From contig JAFLCK010000008.1 of NCBI GenBank assembly GCA_017303615.1, forward strand, positions 1-64,000: a stretch of 64,000 bases of DNA, in the 5' to 3' direction. The stretch's first letter is position 1, and each line of letters starts with the position of its first letter. This DNA comes from Obscuribacter phosphatis_A. GTDB taxonomy: Bacteria; Cyanobacteriota; Vampirovibrionia; Obscuribacterales; Obscuribacteraceae. Below, piece after piece: positions 7,459-16,213 of the stretch. The position numbers were made by a program, and so were the translations under genes. The notes under the pieces are model-generated. The model was not told the origin of the DNA and did not search any database. It saw nothing but the letters and a program-made list of their open reading frames with translations.

Positions 7459-8295
7459 TTAGCGCCCCGGCACAGTGTACTTTTCAACATCGCCGAACTT
7501 GAAAAATTCGCGGTCGCCGCGGTCTGACGTGATGATCGTCGCTGTTTCGTTCACCCTCTGTCGCTTTGAGTTGCGGGGGAAACGAAGAATGGAGGTGCCG
7601 TCTAGGGCATAAATGGCATCAAGCAGCGCTTTGTCATAGTCTGGATAGCCGGAAGGCTGCACTATTCGAGCCTTGACGATACGTTTATCGGCTGAGACCC
7701 TGACGAAAAAGGTGGCTTTGGTACCGAGGGGAATATTGGGACCCAAGACCACTCGCCCTCTTCTTGCATCCCACCGGGGTTCTACATTTTCAGGGCTGTT
7801 AATTAACTCTTGCACTCCAGACTGTATAGACCAAAGCAGGCGGTTGTGCCATTTATCCCATTCCACCATCAGTTCTTGGTCGGCGGTATCGGGATCTTGA
7901 GCCTGCAGGTCTGATTCACTTACTTGAGCTGAGCCTTTAAGCGGTCCGCCGTCTTGGTCGAGTTGCCCTTTCATGGGGTTTAGACCATCTTCTTCTGCTT
8001 GACCACTAAGGCCATTGCCTTGGTCTTCGATTCTGCCTTCTTTTGGCTTTTCTTTGACCACCGGCGCAAGCATCGGCACAGCCGGTCTGAAAGTCTGGCT
8101 TTCTGCCGCGCCGGTTTCTTCGACGCCACCCTTTAGGGTTTCTTGTGCCGAGAGTGGCATGGCAGCCAATAAGCTCAAGCTTGCGGCAAGGGTCAGAAGC
8201 TTCAAGTTCGCCACTGCCTTGATTTTTTGGTCATACTCTGGTCTGCGATTCATCACTTGCCTGTATACTCTTGCCTTTGTAACTTTCTGCTTCAT
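7459..8295 (-). CDS. Secreted protein with TonB-C-like domain
   Basis: A 278-residue protein with a signal peptide around 30-51 (LLTLAASLSLLAAMPLSAQ). Met15 (8253) is an alternative start, because a TATAAT at 8312-8307 on this strand would leave the ATG at 8295 almost leaderless. After the signal comes an acidic, proline/glycine-rich linker with irregular repeats (LKGGVEETG, MKGQLDQDGG, LKGSAQ). The C-terminal part, about 180-260, reads FFVRVSADKRIVKARIVQPS then DALYALDG-type helices and RFP, matching the beta-alpha-beta TonB C-terminal domain. There is no transmembrane energy-coupling segment besides the signal, so a true TonB function is unproven. A periplasmic partner is more likely. Confidence 0.7.
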   Translation of the reverse strand: MKQKVTKARVYRQVMNRRPEYDQKIKAVANLKLLTLAASLSLLAAMPLSAQETLKGGVEETGAAESQTFRPAVPMLAPVVKEKPKEGRIEDQGNGLSGQAEEDGLNPMKGQLDQDGGPLKGSAQVSESDLQAQDPDTADQELMVEWDKWHNRLLWSIQSGVQELINSPENVEPRWDARRGRVVLGPNIPLGTKATFFVRVSADKRIVKARIVQPSGYPDYDKALLDAIYALDGTSILRFPRNSKRQRVNETATIITSDRGDREFFKFGDVEKYTVPGR

Positions 8296-8390
8296 TAGCC
8301 GCAGCGATTATATACTGCTATCTTAAGGTGCTTGCGCCGATTTGCGCTTGAGTTTAGAGCAATTTCCAAAGAGTTTTTCAAGATTGGTGC

Positions 8391-10160
8391 ATGACTTTGC
8401 CAAAAGAACCGACTGAAAAGCGCGCCGCATTACTCTCTCGGGTAAAGAGAGAATTAGTCTTGTTGCTCCAAGACTGCCAAGATTCAAATAGAAAAGTCTT
8501 AGGCGTACTGGTCGACTCCAAAATAGTGGTGGCTCTTTCGGGCGGTCCCGACTCGGTATTTCTTCTAGAGGCGCTTCTGGTCATTTTGCAAGAAGAAGGT
8601 CTTTCGACCGCCAACCTCAAGGCTTGTCATGTCAATCATGCAGTCAGAGCGGAGTCTCTTCAGGATGAGCAGTTTTGTCGAGATCTTTGCCTTTCCTTGG
8701 GTGTAGAACTCTTGGTCGAGACTCTGCCCGCCGGTCCTTCTGATGAGGCCCGTTTGCGCAAGCTGCGTTATCAGGCGCTGCAACGTGCTTGTCGGCATTT
8801 TGCCGCATCATATTTGGTGGCAGCTCATCATCGCGATGACCAGATTGAAACTTTTCTCTTCAGGCTCTTTAGAGGTAGTGGACCGGACGGTCTTGCCGCT
8901 ATGCCCGGCTTGTCTTTTCTCTGCGATTCATCTTTTATTGATGCCTCTCTCTCTGAGGACAAGATTAGTTTGCTTCGCCCTTTACTGTCCTTCAATAAAG
9001 ACGAAATCTTGAGTTGGTTTGAAGATTGTAAGAGGGACCAGGCTTTTGTCACAGATCTAAGCAATAGTCAGTCGGCCTATCAGCGCAATTTTCTGCGCAA
9101 TCAGGTATTACCCATGGTGCAAGGTCGTTTTCCCGGCGCCCTCGATCATATAGAGCAATTGCGCTCAATGTTGGCTTGCGACAAGCAGTATTTTGAACTG
9201 GAAGTAGAGAGACAATTGCCGCATCTGACCAGCCCCTCAGGCCATCTGCTCGTCGAGCCCTGGTTGGCTCTGCCGCCGGCCTTGCAAGGACGGGTGCTCA
9301 TTGCTTATCTAAACCGCAATTTTCCCACTCTTGAAGTCGACTTTAAGCTCGTAGGGCGATTGCATGATGTAATGCACAGCCAAAGCCACTTGGAAAGCTT
9401 GAAAAAAGGTCTCATCGCACGCCTGGGTGTTGATTTGCCAAGCCCAACCAAGACTAAGGTTCTTATCATTGAGTCGCAGAGCGAGAACTTTCTTGATAAC
9501 GACAGCAAAGCTAGGCTGGATCGACTAGTCAGTGCGGTGCCGATTTTTCCAGATCGGGGCCAGTCCGCTGCGTTTGATGCAAAAGCAGTTGGTGTTTCTG
9601 CTCTTCAAGCGAATCCCTCCTCTGCCGAGCTTTCTAGTTTGACGGCGCCGGGCTTGCGGCTGCTTCCTTGGCTTAATGCCGCGCTTCAGGTCGAGGTTGA
9701 ATTGGAGAGATCTAAACAGATAGACCAAGCCGAACAGAAAGACCAAGGTGGCAAGCTTGCTTCTTTTACCTTTTACCTATCGAAAGAGCATTGCCAAGCT
9801 GCTTTGCGCCAAAACCAGCCAATTGTTTTGCGCAGCCGCTGCGGCGGAGATATATTTGGCTCCGGCACTCTCAAGCATCGCTTGCACCGCCTGGGCGGGC
9901 GCAAGGCTGAATTACTCAGCCGGCTTTCCGAGCATTTACCCGGCGCGCTGCCGGAATCCTCTTTACAGTGGCTGCGCTACCTGCCGGTGCTCGCCTTGGG
10001 GTCTCGGGTGCTCTGGCTGCCAGGAAGTTTGCTTAACGAAGCGGACTTTTTGCCTAAGTCTTGTACTGACGGTGTTTCTGAGCCGATTTATCGCCTCCGG
10101 CTAATACCTCTGGGTGACCATCTGCAACAGACTGGGGCGGACGGCTCTTTAACTTGCTAA
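8391..10160 (+). CDS. tilS: tRNA(Ile)-lysidine synthetase
   Basis: A 589-residue cytoplasmic enzyme that adds lysine to C34 of tRNA-Ile(CAU), changing its decoding from AUG to AUA and its charging from Met to Ile. The PP-loop SGGPDS lies at residues 50-55. CHVNHAVRAES and AAHHRDDQIETFLFRLFRGSG are the N-type ATP pyrophosphatase signature segments. The C-terminal third holds the tRNA-recognising region (RSRCGGDIF, LKHRLHRLGG). At 589 residues it is longer than the E. coli enzyme (about 430), because of an inserted variable region around 330-470. It lies directly before ftsH, a pairing seen in several bacterial phyla. Confidence 0.92.
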   Translation: MTLPKEPTEKRAALLSRVKRELVLLLQDCQDSNRKVLGVLVDSKIVVALSGGPDSVFLLEALLVILQEEGLSTANLKACHVNHAVRAESLQDEQFCRDLCLSLGVELLVETLPAGPSDEARLRKLRYQALQRACRHFAASYLVAAHHRDDQIETFLFRLFRGSGPDGLAAMPGLSFLCDSSFIDASLSEDKISLLRPLLSFNKDEILSWFEDCKRDQAFVTDLSNSQSAYQRNFLRNQVLPMVQGRFPGALDHIEQLRSMLACDKQYFELEVERQLPHLTSPSGHLLVEPWLALPPALQGRVLIAYLNRNFPTLEVDFKLVGRLHDVMHSQSHLESLKKGLIARLGVDLPSPTKTKVLIIESQSENFLDNDSKARLDRLVSAVPIFPDRGQSAAFDAKAVGVSALQANPSSAELSSLTAPGLRLLPWLNAALQVEVELERSKQIDQAEQKDQGGKLASFTFYLSKEHCQAALRQNQPIVLRSRCGGDIFGSGTLKHRLHRLGGRKAELLSRLSEHLPGALPESSLQWLRYLPVLALGSRVLWLPGSLLNEADFLPKSCTDGVSEPIYRLRLIPLGDHLQQTGADGSLTC

Positions 10161-10230
10161 TATGAAAGTGTTACCAGGCAGAGATTGACTGAGAGCTCAA
10201 ATCCAAGTTTCACAAGCCTTTTTGCGGCTC

Positions 10231-10255
10231 TTGCCACCTTTAATGGTGATATAAT
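10231..10255 (+). promoter_or_regulatory. Extended -10 promoter of ftsH
   Basis: TATAAT at 10250-10255 preceded by TG one base upstream (TGaTATAAT), an extended -10. The closest -35-like hexamer, TTGCCA at 10231, is too near (13 bases), so the extended -10 would carry recognition. It lies 54 bases before the ftsH start. Confidence 0.6.
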
Positions 10256-10308
10256 CTCTGTTTTCAGTAATTTATTGCTCTTGCGGCGAGGCTAACATAG
10301 GCGAAAGT

Positions 10309-12309
10309 ATGAAGAAGTACGGTACTACCTGGGTAATATTGCTGGCTCTTTTGCTTCTGGTCATATTTACCCTCTCACTGGCCAATCTCGGCAAGCGAGA
10401 CGAGAATCTAACCTATTTCGGCTTCACCAGTCTTCTTCGAGAAGGCAAGGCTTCCGAAGTGAAAAAAGTCACCTACACCAATGGTGAGAATGTCATCTAT
10501 GTGCAGCTCCAAAATCCTGAGTCTGAGCGGGAGCGTCCCGTTGTCGTGCCCATGGAAGCCAAAGAAGAGCTGCTTAAAGAATTAGGCAAGGCCGGCGTCA
10601 ATGTCGAAGTCAAGGATACCGAGAAGTCGCAGATGCTGCTTGGTATGCTCAGCACTTTCCTATTGCCGATTGTGCTTGTCATTGGCTTCTTGCTCATGGT
10701 TCGTTCTGCCCAGTCGGGCGGCAACCAGGCAATGAGCTTTGGTCGCAGCCGCGCCAAACTAATGATGGATAACAAAGTCAAGGTCTGTTTCAATGATGTG
10801 GCCGGCATTGACGAAGCCAAGCAAGAGTTGCAAGAAATAGTCGATTTCCTCAAGTCGCCTGAGAAATTCACCGCTTTGGGCGCTCGCATTCCGCGAGGCG
10901 TGCTCTTGGTCGGGTCTCCTGGTACCGGTAAGACTCTTCTTGCTAAGGCTGTAGCCGGTGAAGCCGGAGTTCCTTTCTTCAGTATTTCTGGTTCAGACTT
11001 TGTCGAAATGTTCGTCGGCGTAGGTGCCTCGCGTGTGCGCGACCTCTTCGAGCAGGCTAAGAAACAAGCTCCTTGTATAGTCTTTGTCGATGAAATCGAC
11101 GCGGTCGGACGTCAGCGTGGCGCCGGTTTGGGCGGTGGTCATGACGAGCGAGAGCAGACATTGAACCAGTTATTGGTGGAAATGGACGGCTTTGAAGGCA
11201 GTACCGGCATCATCGTTGTTGCCGCCACCAACCGTCCCGACATCCTCGACTCGGCTCTGCTTAGACCAGGTCGCTTTGACAGGCAGGTTGTAATCGACCG
11301 CCCCGACGTCAAGGGACGCGAGCAAATATTGAACGTGCACGGCAAGGGCAAGCCGCTCGCCAAAGACGTTGATCTCAAGATCTTGGCAAGGCGTACTCCA
11401 GGCTTTACCGGTGCCGATTTGAGCAATTTGATTAACGAAGCGGCTTTGATTGCTGCTCGTGCCGATAAGCGTGAAATTGAGATGGGCGATTTAGAGCTTG
11501 CCATAGATAAAGTGCAGGTCGGTGCAGAGAAGCGCTCTCGCGTCATTCCTCCTAAAGAGAAAGAAATGACAGCCTTCCACGAAGTCGGTCATGCTCTGAT
11601 GCACCTTTTGCTCAAGAATGTTAGTCCCTTGCACAAAGTGACTATTATTCCGCGTGGTTTTGCCCTGGGCATAACCTGGTCGGTTCCTGATGAAGACTTG
11701 CTCTCTATGACTTCAGCCATGATTTACGACCAGATTGGCGTACTGCTCGGCGGTCGTGTCGCCGAAGAAGTCGTCTACGGTGATGTCACCACTGGTGCGC
11801 AGAATGACCTGGAGCGCAGTACTGCTCTGGCTCGTCGCATGGTGACCGAATATGGTATGAGCGAGCGTCTTGGACCGATGACTTTCGGCAAGCGCAATGG
11901 TCAGGTCTTCCTTGGTCGCGACTTCGGACATGAGAGAGACTACAGTGAGAACATCGCCACTGCCATCGACGAAGAAGTTTCAGAGATAATCTCCAAGCAA
12001 TACAGTCGAGTCAAGGAGCTTCTGCTCGCCCACCGTCCCCATCTCAATGCCATAGTCAAGGTTCTACTTGAAAAAGAAACTCTTGACCGTGCAGAAGTGG
12101 AAGCGATTATGGACGAGGTCAATAGAAAGCTAGCAGCAGGCGAAGATCCCGACTCCAGTTCTCCCGACTCTCCCGACAATGATTCTAATTCGAACGAGCC
12201 TCCAGCCGTTATTGTCACTCGCGAAGAAGAAAAGGTGCCGGTAAAGGAAACTAAGCCGGAAAGAGATGGCGGCGATTCTTCGCCTGGGTTGACGCCTAAG
12301 TTCGCCTGA
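10309..12309 (+). CDS. ftsH: ATP-dependent zinc metalloprotease FtsH
   Basis: A 666-residue membrane AAA protease that degrades misfolded membrane proteins and regulatory substrates. Transmembrane helices at about 8-26 and 111-132 flank a periplasmic domain. Walker A is GSPGTGKT (202-209; most homologues have GPPGTGKT). Walker B is IVFVDEID, and the second region of homology ends in RPGRFDRQV. The zinc motif is HEVGH (H424-H428), and the downstream acidic segment GGRVAEEVVYGDVTTGA is intact. The tail from about 615 on is acidic and Ser/Pro-rich, probably disordered. It has its own extended -10 promoter after tilS. Confidence 0.97.
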   Translation: MKKYGTTWVILLALLLLVIFTLSLANLGKRDENLTYFGFTSLLREGKASEVKKVTYTNGENVIYVQLQNPESERERPVVVPMEAKEELLKELGKAGVNVEVKDTEKSQMLLGMLSTFLLPIVLVIGFLLMVRSAQSGGNQAMSFGRSRAKLMMDNKVKVCFNDVAGIDEAKQELQEIVDFLKSPEKFTALGARIPRGVLLVGSPGTGKTLLAKAVAGEAGVPFFSISGSDFVEMFVGVGASRVRDLFEQAKKQAPCIVFVDEIDAVGRQRGAGLGGGHDEREQTLNQLLVEMDGFEGSTGIIVVAATNRPDILDSALLRPGRFDRQVVIDRPDVKGREQILNVHGKGKPLAKDVDLKILARRTPGFTGADLSNLINEAALIAARADKREIEMGDLELAIDKVQVGAEKRSRVIPPKEKEMTAFHEVGHALMHLLLKNVSPLHKVTIIPRGFALGITWSVPDEDLLSMTSAMIYDQIGVLLGGRVAEEVVYGDVTTGAQNDLERSTALARRMVTEYGMSERLGPMTFGKRNGQVFLGRDFGHERDYSENIATAIDEEVSEIISKQYSRVKELLLAHRPHLNAIVKVLLEKETLDRAEVEAIMDEVNRKLAAGEDPDSSSPDSPDNDSNSNEPPAVIVTREEEKVPVKETKPERDGGDSSPGLTPKFA

Positions 12310-12373
12310 TTTACGAATTTTTCACAGGTTCGGCCATAGACTCTTCTCACCCCCTGAAAAGAGAGCTTTAGCA

Positions 12374-13081
12374 ATGGACGGCAGCAAAGAAGTACCGAAG
12401 ACCAAGACCGTTTATGTCGATATCGGGCACTGCACAAGCGGAGAGAAGAATCCGCTTGGTGTGGGTGGTTCAGACCGTGGCTTTCAAGGTCCGGGCTATA
12501 CAGAGTGCGACATCAATCAGGCAGTCGGTCGTAAGCTCATGAAAGAGCTTGACACTATGGGCTTCTATGTCGTTCCCACCTGGAATCCAGACAAGCCCCC
12601 GGCTCCGGTACCGAAAGCCGATGATCTGCAAAGACGCATTGATACTGTAAACCGCGATGTGGCTAAGTATGGCGATGACTCTATCTATATTAGTGTGCAT
12701 CATGATTCGGACAAGACCGGTCGCGGTGGGCAATGTGTCTATTTCGACGCCACCCGCCCAAACGACGCCCGAAAGCTAGCTGAGACAATACAAAAGAGTG
12801 CCTGGCAAACCAGAGAGCATGACAAGTCGCCCCTCTGCATTTTGCCTGATACAGCCACTGGTAAGGGCTATCTCGATGGTTTGAGGAAGACCAATAGCAT
12901 CGGCATCTTGGTAGAAGGCGCCAATGTCTTGAATAGTCGCGATCGTGCTCTTATGCCGATGAACGAGTTTCAAGATAAAGAAGCAAAGGCGCTTGCCCAG
13001 GGGATCTGGAACTATTTCAAGCTCAAGCCGGGTGTGGAGAGACCTTATTCTTCTGCAATTAGACAGCGATTCGGCCTATAG
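12374..13081 (+). CDS. N-acetylmuramoyl-L-alanine amidase (Amidase_3 fold) without signal peptide
   Basis: A 235-residue protein. Zinc ligands and catalytic Glu follow the Amidase_3 pattern: H19 (VDIGHC), E44 (GYTECDINQ), H109 (ISVHHDSD) and E181 (ILVEGANV). Family members cleave the amide between muramic acid and the peptide stem of peptidoglycan, usually in the periplasm. Here the N-terminus is charged (MDGSKEVPKTKTVYVDIG) with no signal peptide or membrane helix. The enzyme would therefore stay in the cytoplasm unless exported another way. It is 64 bases downstream of ftsH and may share its transcript. Family call is good; location and substrate are open. Confidence 0.8.
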   Translation: MDGSKEVPKTKTVYVDIGHCTSGEKNPLGVGGSDRGFQGPGYTECDINQAVGRKLMKELDTMGFYVVPTWNPDKPPAPVPKADDLQRRIDTVNRDVAKYGDDSIYISVHHDSDKTGRGGQCVYFDATRPNDARKLAETIQKSAWQTREHDKSPLCILPDTATGKGYLDGLRKTNSIGILVEGANVLNSRDRALMPMNEFQDKEAKALAQGIWNYFKLKPGVERPYSSAIRQRFGL

Positions 13082-13212
13082 ATAGGTCGAGAGCCAGCAA
13101 ATACTTGAGGAATAATTAGGCCATACTTAAGACTTAGCTGTGAATCAACGGTTGCTTTACCTTTCGTGATAATCTAAGCCCGTTCTATACGCAGTTTTCG
13201 GAGGGTCTTAGC

Positions 13213-14706
13213 GTGGCCGTTGTCCAAGAAAAAGAACTACTTTGTAAGGATTTCCTTTCCCGTCCCAAGCAACTCTTGATAGACGGAAAATGGGTAGATG
13301 CGGTATCCGGAAAAACTTTTGAAACAGTGAACCCGGCAACCGAAGAAGTACTTTGCCGTGTGGCTGAAGGTGGAAAGGAAGACGTAGATAAGGCTGTCAA
13401 AGCTGCTCGTCGCGCCTTTGAAGTTGGTCCCTGGCGCAAAATGAGCACCGCTGAGCGGGCTCGCCTCATGCTCAAGCTTGCCGACCTCATCGAAAAGCAT
13501 GCCGATGAACTGGCTCAGATAGAGACCCTCGATAACGGTAAACCGATAACCGAATCCCGTTATGTCGATGTACCCCAGACTGTAGAAACCTTCCGCTATT
13601 ACGCTGGTTGGGCTACCAAGCTGGAAGGCGAAACTATCAATGCCAACAGCAATTTCTTCACCTATACACTGAGAGAGCCTGTCGGTGTCGTTGGTCAGAT
13701 CATTCCCTGGAACTTCCCGATGCTGATGTTGGCTTGGAAGTGGGGACCAGCTCTGGCTGCCGGCAACACAATCGTGCTCAAGCCTGCTGAACAGACTCCT
13801 CTTTCGGCGCTCAGAATCGGTGAATTGGCTCTTGAAGCTGGTTTCCCTGAAGGCGTCATCAACATCGTTACCGGCTTTGGCGCCAATTCGGCTGGTGAAG
13901 CCATATCTCATCATATGGACATCGACAAAGTCGCCTTCACCGGTGAAGACAAAACCGGCAAACTGATTGTGCAAGCTTCAACCACCAACCTCAAGAGAGT
14001 TTCACTTGAATTGGGCGGTAAAGCTCCCAACATCGTTTTTGCTGATGCCGATATCGATGCCGCCGTTAAGGGCGCCATCACCGGCATCTTCTTCAACCAA
14101 GGACAAGTTTGCTGTGCTGGTTCCCGTCTATTTCTTGAGAAAAACATCCATGATGAATTCATGGCTAAGCTCACCGAGCGTGTAGCCAAACTGCGCCAAG
14201 GCGATGGTCTTGATGATAAGACCCGCATCGGACCGCAGGTTTCAAAAGAGCAGCAAGAGCGCGTGCTCAGCTATATCAATATTGCCAAAGGTGAAGGCGC
14301 CAGCCTCGCTTGCGGCGGCGAAGCGCCCGCTGAACTCAAGAAAGGTTATTTCGTCAAACCGACAATCTTCACCGGTGTCAATAACGACATGCGTATTGCC
14401 CAAGAAGAGGTCTTTGGACCGGTTCTGGCTGTAATTCCTTTCTCCAACATGGAAGATGTGGCCGAGCAAGCCAACAAGACAACCTTCGGTCTTTCAGGTG
14501 CTGTCTGGACCCGCGACGTCAAGAAAGCTCATAAGTTCGCCTCCCATATCAAGGCTGGTACTGTTTGGGTCAACTGCTACAACGTCTTCGATCCGGCTGT
14601 TCCTTTCGGTGGCTACAAGATGTCCGGTTATGGTCGCGAACTCGGGAAGCATTCGATCGAGCTCTACACCAATATCAAATCGGTTTGGGTCAACATGCAA
14701 GACTGA
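13213..14706 (+). CDS. NAD(P)-dependent aldehyde dehydrogenase
   Basis: A 497-residue protein of standard ALDH length. It oxidises an aldehyde to the acid with NAD(P). Catalytic C300 sits in FFNQGQVCCAGSR and the general base E266 in LELGGKAPN. The cofactor turn is FTGEDKTGK, where most relatives have FTGS, so the residue after FTG is Glu rather than Ser. The start is GTG at 13213 with GGAGGG 7 bases before it. The final segment PFGGYKMSGYGRELG is typical of the class 1/2 and betaine/plant-type group. It is a single gene ended by a strong terminator. The physiological aldehyde cannot be told. Confidence 0.92.
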   Translation: MAVVQEKELLCKDFLSRPKQLLIDGKWVDAVSGKTFETVNPATEEVLCRVAEGGKEDVDKAVKAARRAFEVGPWRKMSTAERARLMLKLADLIEKHADELAQIETLDNGKPITESRYVDVPQTVETFRYYAGWATKLEGETINANSNFFTYTLREPVGVVGQIIPWNFPMLMLAWKWGPALAAGNTIVLKPAEQTPLSALRIGELALEAGFPEGVINIVTGFGANSAGEAISHHMDIDKVAFTGEDKTGKLIVQASTTNLKRVSLELGGKAPNIVFADADIDAAVKGAITGIFFNQGQVCCAGSRLFLEKNIHDEFMAKLTERVAKLRQGDGLDDKTRIGPQVSKEQQERVLSYINIAKGEGASLACGGEAPAELKKGYFVKPTIFTGVNNDMRIAQEEVFGPVLAVIPFSNMEDVAEQANKTTFGLSGAVWTRDVKKAHKFASHIKAGTVWVNCYNVFDPAVPFGGYKMSGYGRELGKHSIELYTNIKSVWVNMQD

Positions 14707-14742
14707 TTATTCAGTTTGCTTGATTGAGACTAAGTCAGTTTC

Positions 14743-14772
14743 AAAAAGGGAGCCCAAAGGCTCCCTTTTTGA
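14743..14772 (+). terminator. Rho-independent terminator after the aldehyde dehydrogenase gene
   Basis: Perfect 12-bp stem AAAAAGGGAGCC (14743-14754) / GGCTCCCTTTTT (14759-14770) with CAAA loop. It reads as a terminator on both strands. Confidence 0.92.
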
Positions 14773-15271
14773 TTAAATTAAGACGGTTTAACTTATTTTT
14801 GAGTCAATTAATTATGAATTTGAGAAGAAAATGTTATGTTTTTCGTGGTTTTTTGATCTTGGTCTATTGAGAGAAATTTTCAGTAATCCGACTCCCCCAT
14901 TTGGGGGATGGTCGGCTGAAACTGCCGCTCTGTAATGATTTTCGCTATTGCGGCCTATGCCGAAGTGATTTTTGCTCTTGTTCGAGTGATTGAAGAAAGG
15001 GTAGTTTTGCTTCTATGGCGGGTTTGAAAAAAGTGGCATTCTGCCTTTTCCTGCCCTGTTTTTTTCACCTTGATTAGGTTCCTACTGCTGACCTATACTG
15101 GAGAAACATGGTTTTCATGTATCAGATTTTATTCTGTTCATGAAGTTTTGGTTGGTTGGTCCGGTTACTTACATCTAATTTTATAAGAGCCGCTGTTACA
15201 GGATTTGGCGATGCACTGTGACGTCTGGATAAGTTAGCTGAAGTGCCAAGAATAAGGCGGTCCCAGGAAAT
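14773..15271. other. Non-coding stretch with one strong hairpin, a promoter and a small dyad
   Basis: No convincing gene. The stretch contains a stable hairpin at 14888-14915, CCGAC + TCCCCCA paired with TGGGGGA + GTCGG and a 2-base bulge. It also holds a promoter at 15070-15099, a dyad ACATG-gtttt-CATGT at 15106-15120 just after the expected start point, and a leader of about 165 bases before the HTH-PAS regulator. The region is T-rich. Confidence 0.6.
15070..15120 (+). promoter_or_regulatory. Promoter and possible operator of the HTH-PAS regulator
   Basis: TTGATT (15070-15075), an 18-base spacer, and TATACT (15094-15099). The dyad ACATG-N5-CATGT at 15106-15120 covers the predicted start point, where a repressor or the HTH regulator itself could bind. 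Autoregulation is an inference. Confidence 0.55.
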
Positions 15272-15934
15272 ATGAGTATCAAAGAGTATATGGAGCCGGA
15301 AACCCTATTGAAGGGACTTTCCGAAACTATCAGATATCGCAGAAAGCTACTGAAAATCAGTCAGGAAGACCTTTCTAAGAATGCCGGTTTTGCCAGAGGT
15401 TATTTGAGCGATATTGAAAGAGGCGCCCGCAGCTTCAGCATAAAGAATCTGGCGCGTTTATCAAACGTACTTAAAACAACTCCATCAGCCCTTTTAGCCA
15501 CCACTGAGAAGCGCATAAAGGGAGGAAATGTCTATGCCGACTTCAGAGTCGACAGTCATCTGATTTTTGCCCTCTTGGGAAAGTCTGATAAGGCCCTGGT
15601 GATCATCGATACTAAAGAGGCCGACTTTCCAATTATCTATGTTTCCGACTCTTTCGCCGTCATATCGGGTTATTCCGGTGAGGAGGCCAAAGGGAGAAAC
15701 TTTAGTTTCTTGCTCAGAGGCGAGCTTTATCAAGATGGGCTCAAGGCAATCTGTCTAGCTGTGGAAAATAAGACTTCTTGCGAGACCACTCTTAAGCTCT
15801 ACCATAAAGATGGTAAAGAGCTTCTGTCTGTGGTGTCCACTTCGCCGGTGCTTGACGAAAACGGGGAGGTAACCCATGTGGTTTGTCTCTACCACGGCGC
15901 TCCGGTAGACCAAAGCGCTTCAGCCGAAGCCTAG
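15272..15934 (+). CDS. XRE-type HTH regulator with a LOV-like PAS domain lacking the photoactive Cys
   Basis: A 220-residue cytoplasmic protein. Residues about 16-75 form an XRE/Cro helix-turn-helix (IRYRRKLLKISQEDLSKNAGF, then GYLSDIERGARSFSIKNLARL). Residues about 105-207 form a PAS domain that closely follows the LOV pattern: IIYVSDSFAVISGYSGEEAKGRN, then FSFL. In LOV photoreceptors the core is GRNCRFL with a flavin-bonding Cys; here that Cys is F144 and the next residue Ser. The fold may therefore still bind a flavin or other ligand but could not form the usual adduct. It sits directly upstream of the purine operon on the same strand, with a separate leader between. Confidence 0.8.
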   Translation: MSIKEYMEPETLLKGLSETIRYRRKLLKISQEDLSKNAGFARGYLSDIERGARSFSIKNLARLSNVLKTTPSALLATTEKRIKGGNVYADFRVDSHLIFALLGKSDKALVIIDTKEADFPIIYVSDSFAVISGYSGEEAKGRNFSFLLRGELYQDGLKAICLAVENKTSCETTLKLYHKDGKELLSVVSTSPVLDENGEVTHVVCLYHGAPVDQSASAEA

Positions 15935-16058
15935 GCTCAGGTTTTTTGAATTTTGAACTTTCTGCCAAGCTGTCTCGGGCCTAGCCATTGGTTTTGGCTT
16001 GGTTTTCTTGTCTTACATAAAATGTGCTCAAATTTAGCTGACAATCTTTTGCATTGGC

Positions 16059-16181
16059 TTGGAATTTCCTTCGCCTTCCCGTAACCTATTCGAATGAAAA
16101 TAAAGACGCTACAAACCTTGGATAAGAAAGTAGCGATGACGGGAGTGGTGTGCCCCGTCAGATTTCTTTTCCCGTCAGATT
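16059..16181 (+). promoter_or_regulatory. Structured leader with repeats and possible promoter before purF
   Basis: A possible promoter TTGGAA (16059-16064), 17-base spacer, TAACCT (16082-16087). Downstream, CGCTAC (16107-16112) can pair with GTAGCG (16130-16135). Then TGACGGG (16137-16143) can pair with either of two CCCGTCA copies (16154-16160 and 16171-16177), which lie in an 11-base direct repeat CCCGTCAGATT. The competing pairings suggest a switchable leader or a protein-binding repeat controlling the purine operon. I do not recognise a known riboswitch class. Confidence 0.45.
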
Positions 16182-16213
16182 CCTTGTTATGGATATGGAG
16201 ATTCTAAAGAGCT

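Noticed and set aside
13237..13974. A 245-codon frame on the minus strand
   Set aside because: It lies entirely opposite the aldehyde dehydrogenase gene, has no ribosome site or recognisable motif, and mirrors that gene's codon pattern.
15272..15934. Regulator considered as a blue-light LOV photoreceptor
   Set aside because: The Cys needed for the flavin adduct is Phe (F144).
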